This document shows, piece by piece, positions 62,265 to 64,000 of a DNA stretch of 64,000 nucleotides. The stretch is from contig CBDCER010000001.1 in the NCBI GenBank assembly GCA_965215855.1, forward strand, positions 62,001 through 126,000. Direction: 5' to 3'. How positions within the stretch are numbered: position 1 is the first letter of the stretch; the number at the start of each line of letters is the position of its first letter. The notes below the pieces were generated by a model that saw only the letters and a list, made by a program, of their open reading frames with translations, made no database searches and was not told the origin of the DNA. Source of the stretch: J027 sp965215855 (lineage in GTDB: Bacteria; Chloroflexota; Anaerolineae; Aggregatilineales; J027). The translations under genes were made by a program, and so were the position numbers.

Positions 62265-64000
62265 ATGCCCACTTTGGAAACTATGAGGCAAGCGCGGAAA
62301 GTTCTTGCTGAGTTTGATTATGAAACACGTCCCGCCGAGCGTGGTTATGCCAATCGCACGCTTCACATCAATCTTTCAGATAATACTATCGAAAGCCAGC
62401 CCGTCACGCAGCAAATGAAGGATATTTTTACTGGCGGGCGTGGTTTTTGCATGTGGCTACTCTGGAACGCAACAGACGCCAACACGCATTGGGAAGACCC
62501 CGAAAACCCGCTGGTTATTGCGGGCGGGCCAATAGGGGGCATCACTGCCTATCCTGGCTCCGGCAAATCGACAGTAGCGACGATTTCCCCACTGACTGGC
62601 TCGGTGATCGACAGCAATGCGGGTGGTTATTTTGGTCCCTACCTCAAGTTTGCTGGCTGGGATGTCATGCAGATTCAGGGTATTGCTGAGAAAGATGTGA
62701 TTATCTTTATTGACGGCGATGACGGCCATATCACTATCGAAGAAGCCCCCCTCGAAGATCTGGACACACATCTCCTCAGTCGCCAGTTGACTGAGATGTA
62801 TGCCAAAGATCATCGCCGCCGCCGCTTTGTATCGGTGGTATCTGCCGGACAGGGTGCGGACCATGTGCGTTATGCCTGCCTGAACCTGAGTTGGTATGAT
62901 GTTAAGCGCGGCCAGGTGCGGATCAAACAGGCTGGACGCGGCGGCACTGGACGTGTCTTCCGCCATAAGAATATCAAGGCGATTGTGGTGCGTTATAGCA
63001 GTATGCGTGGCGACAGCAATAATCCAGCGGATATGAGCTTGATCCAGAAAGCTGGGAAGCGCATGAACAAAGAGATGGCAGAAAATGATCCTATCCAAAA
63101 CCGTATGGCTGAGGTTGGTACAGCGCATATCCCGCCTATCATGAACTCGTTCGATCTCTTACCAGTGAACAACTTCCGCTATGGACAGCATGATCAAGCC
63201 GACCGTATCAATACAGAGGTATGGGATGGGATCTATAATCACGACGCGCCAGATAGCTGCTGGTATGGCTGCACGATGGCCTGCGCACATGGGGCCGCCC
63301 ACTTCCACTTGAAAACCGGTCCATACAAAGATGATCTGGTTGCGGTTGATGGCCCGGAGTATGAAACTATCGCAGGGGTGGGATCGAACATCGGAATTTT
63401 TGAACCGTCGGCCATTCTAGAAATGAACTTTTATTGCGATACCTATGGCATCGACACCATTTCGTTTGCGAATTCGGTGGCTTTTGTCATGGAGTGTTAT
63501 CAAGAAGGTATTCTGAATAAAGAACGCACCGGTGGCCTGGATTTGACCTGGGGCAATATCGACTCGGCGATAGAGTTGTTGCACCAGATGGCACGCGGCG
63601 AGGATTTTGGCGATGATGTTGGTCAGGGTGTGAAGTGGATGAAGCAAAAATTCATTGACGAATACGGTGCTGACCCGCAGTTTCTCAACGACATCGCTAT
63701 GGAGACGAAAGGGCTGGAGATTTCGGAGTATGTGACCAAAGAGTCGCTGGCGCAACAAGGCGGCTATGGGCTGGCGCTTAAGGGTGGGCAGCACGATGAA
63801 GCCTGGTTGATCTTCATGGATATGGTCAACGAGCAATTGCCGACGTTCGAGGCCAAAGCCGAGGCATTGCATTATTTCCCGCTGTGGCGCACCTGGTTCA
63901 GTCTGCATGGGTTATGCAAATTACCCTGGAATGATGTGGTTCCCACCGATAATAACAAGACGGATGAACCCAACAAAGTACCGGAGCATGTCGAGAATTA
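62265..64000 (+). CDS. Aldehyde ferredoxin oxidoreductase family protein, partial
   Basis: The frame is open from ATG 62265 (AGGAGG 11 bases before) to the window end, so 578 residues are visible and the 3' end is missing. The N-terminal domain has GGRGFCMWLLW, PLVIAGGPIGGITAYPGSGKSTVATISPLTGS and NAGGYFGPYLKFAGWDVMQIQG, typical of AOR, where it binds the tungsto-bispterin cofactor. The iron-sulphur site is visible as CWYGCTMAC (Cys332, 336 and 340) and a later Cys551 (LHGLCKLPWND). The first spacing is C-x3-C, whereas classical AOR has C-x2-C. The enzyme oxidises aldehydes or related compounds with ferredoxin; benzoyl-CoA reductase BamB-like proteins are in the same family. No ferredoxin or cofactor genes are in the window. 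Confidence 0.92.
   Translation, partial: MPTLETMRQARKVLAEFDYETRPAERGYANRTLHINLSDNTIESQPVTQQMKDIFTGGRGFCMWLLWNATDANTHWEDPENPLVIAGGPIGGITAYPGSGKSTVATISPLTGSVIDSNAGGYFGPYLKFAGWDVMQIQGIAEKDVIIFIDGDDGHITIEEAPLEDLDTHLLSRQLTEMYAKDHRRRRFVSVVSAGQGADHVRYACLNLSWYDVKRGQVRIKQAGRGGTGRVFRHKNIKAIVVRYSSMRGDSNNPADMSLIQKAGKRMNKEMAENDPIQNRMAEVGTAHIPPIMNSFDLLPVNNFRYGQHDQADRINTEVWDGIYNHDAPDSCWYGCTMACAHGAAHFHLKTGPYKDDLVAVDGPEYETIAGVGSNIGIFEPSAILEMNFYCDTYGIDTISFANSVAFVMECYQEGILNKERTGGLDLTWGNIDSAIELLHQMARGEDFGDDVGQGVKWMKQKFIDEYGADPQFLNDIAMETKGLEISEYVTKESLAQQGGYGLALKGGQHDEAWLIFMDMVNEQLPTFEAKAEALHYFPLWRTWFSLHGLCKLPWNDVVPTDNNKTDEPNKVPEHVEN

Noticed and set aside
62063..62265. Assignment of the leader as a known Moco riboswitch
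   Set aside because: I could not match the conserved bases of the Moco RNA from memory. It is kept only as a structured leader.
1..64000. CRISPR array, insertion sequence or prophage
   Set aside because: No regularly spaced direct repeats, transposase, integrase or phage structural gene was seen. The recurrent unit in the PD40 gene is coding.

Overview
The window looks like a chromosomal segment of a Chloroflexota bacterium, most likely Anaerolineae-like. This is an inference from gene content and gene style: SH3/SGNH secreted proteins, LysM proteins with Thr/Pro-rich linkers, a DUF4012 protein, a CapD-type epimerase, cNMP-binding histidine kinases, and moderate GC with many GTG/TTG starts. 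No rRNA gene, CRISPR array, insertion sequence, integrase or phage gene was seen. Housekeeping genes (mutL, secF, secD, yajC, valS, topA, galK, proB, proA) are spread among lineage-specific envelope genes.

Layout: 1-1221 holds the mutL 3' end and a small lipoprotein. 1312-8467 is a family cluster of secreted SGNH-hydrolase and SH3 proteins. 8563-11111 is an MBOAT/SGNH O-acylation pair. 11234-15018 is yajC-secD-secF with a nucleotidyltransferase-like gene between yajC and secD. 15207-22831 holds a NERD-like membrane protein, a GT39-type glycosyltransferase, an SRPBCC protein, an SPFH protein with a partner, a Nudix hydrolase, a DUF547 protein and a cNMP-sensing histidine kinase. 23055-28200 is a maltose-type permease pair and a secreted GH13 amylase. 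Its MalG homologue carries a roughly 500-residue insertion. 28300-34855 has tRNA-Thr(CGU), a methyltransferase, valS, a HEAT-like protein, a sugar-1-phosphate nucleotidyltransferase, an HD protein and an alpha/beta-hydrolase lacking its nucleophile. 34958-43801 has tandem LysM proteins, paired membrane proteins, a zinc alcohol dehydrogenase, a TIR-like/NACHT/HEAT protein and a PD40 propeller. 43891-51010 has topA, galK, proBA and a double-TIR protein. 51047-55254 has an SDR, a MaoC/CitE pair, an RRM-PHAX RNA-binding protein and a REC-histidine kinase. 55358-60432 is a surface polysaccharide block (DUF4012, CapD, Wzm). 60533-64000 has a GNAT, a DUF3298-like secreted protein, and a structured leader ahead of an AOR-family tungsten enzyme cut by the window end.

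The most unusual items are the enlarged MalG, the SecF with a duplicated extracytoplasmic domain, the bacterial RRM-PHAX fusion, the SGNH paralogue with a Cys in place of the nucleophile, the TIR/NACHT and double-TIR proteins, and the leader before the AOR gene, which can fold into competing helices over the ribosome binding site. Many genes are preceded by an extended -10 promoter (TGn-TAnAnT), and proB appears to be transcribed leaderless.
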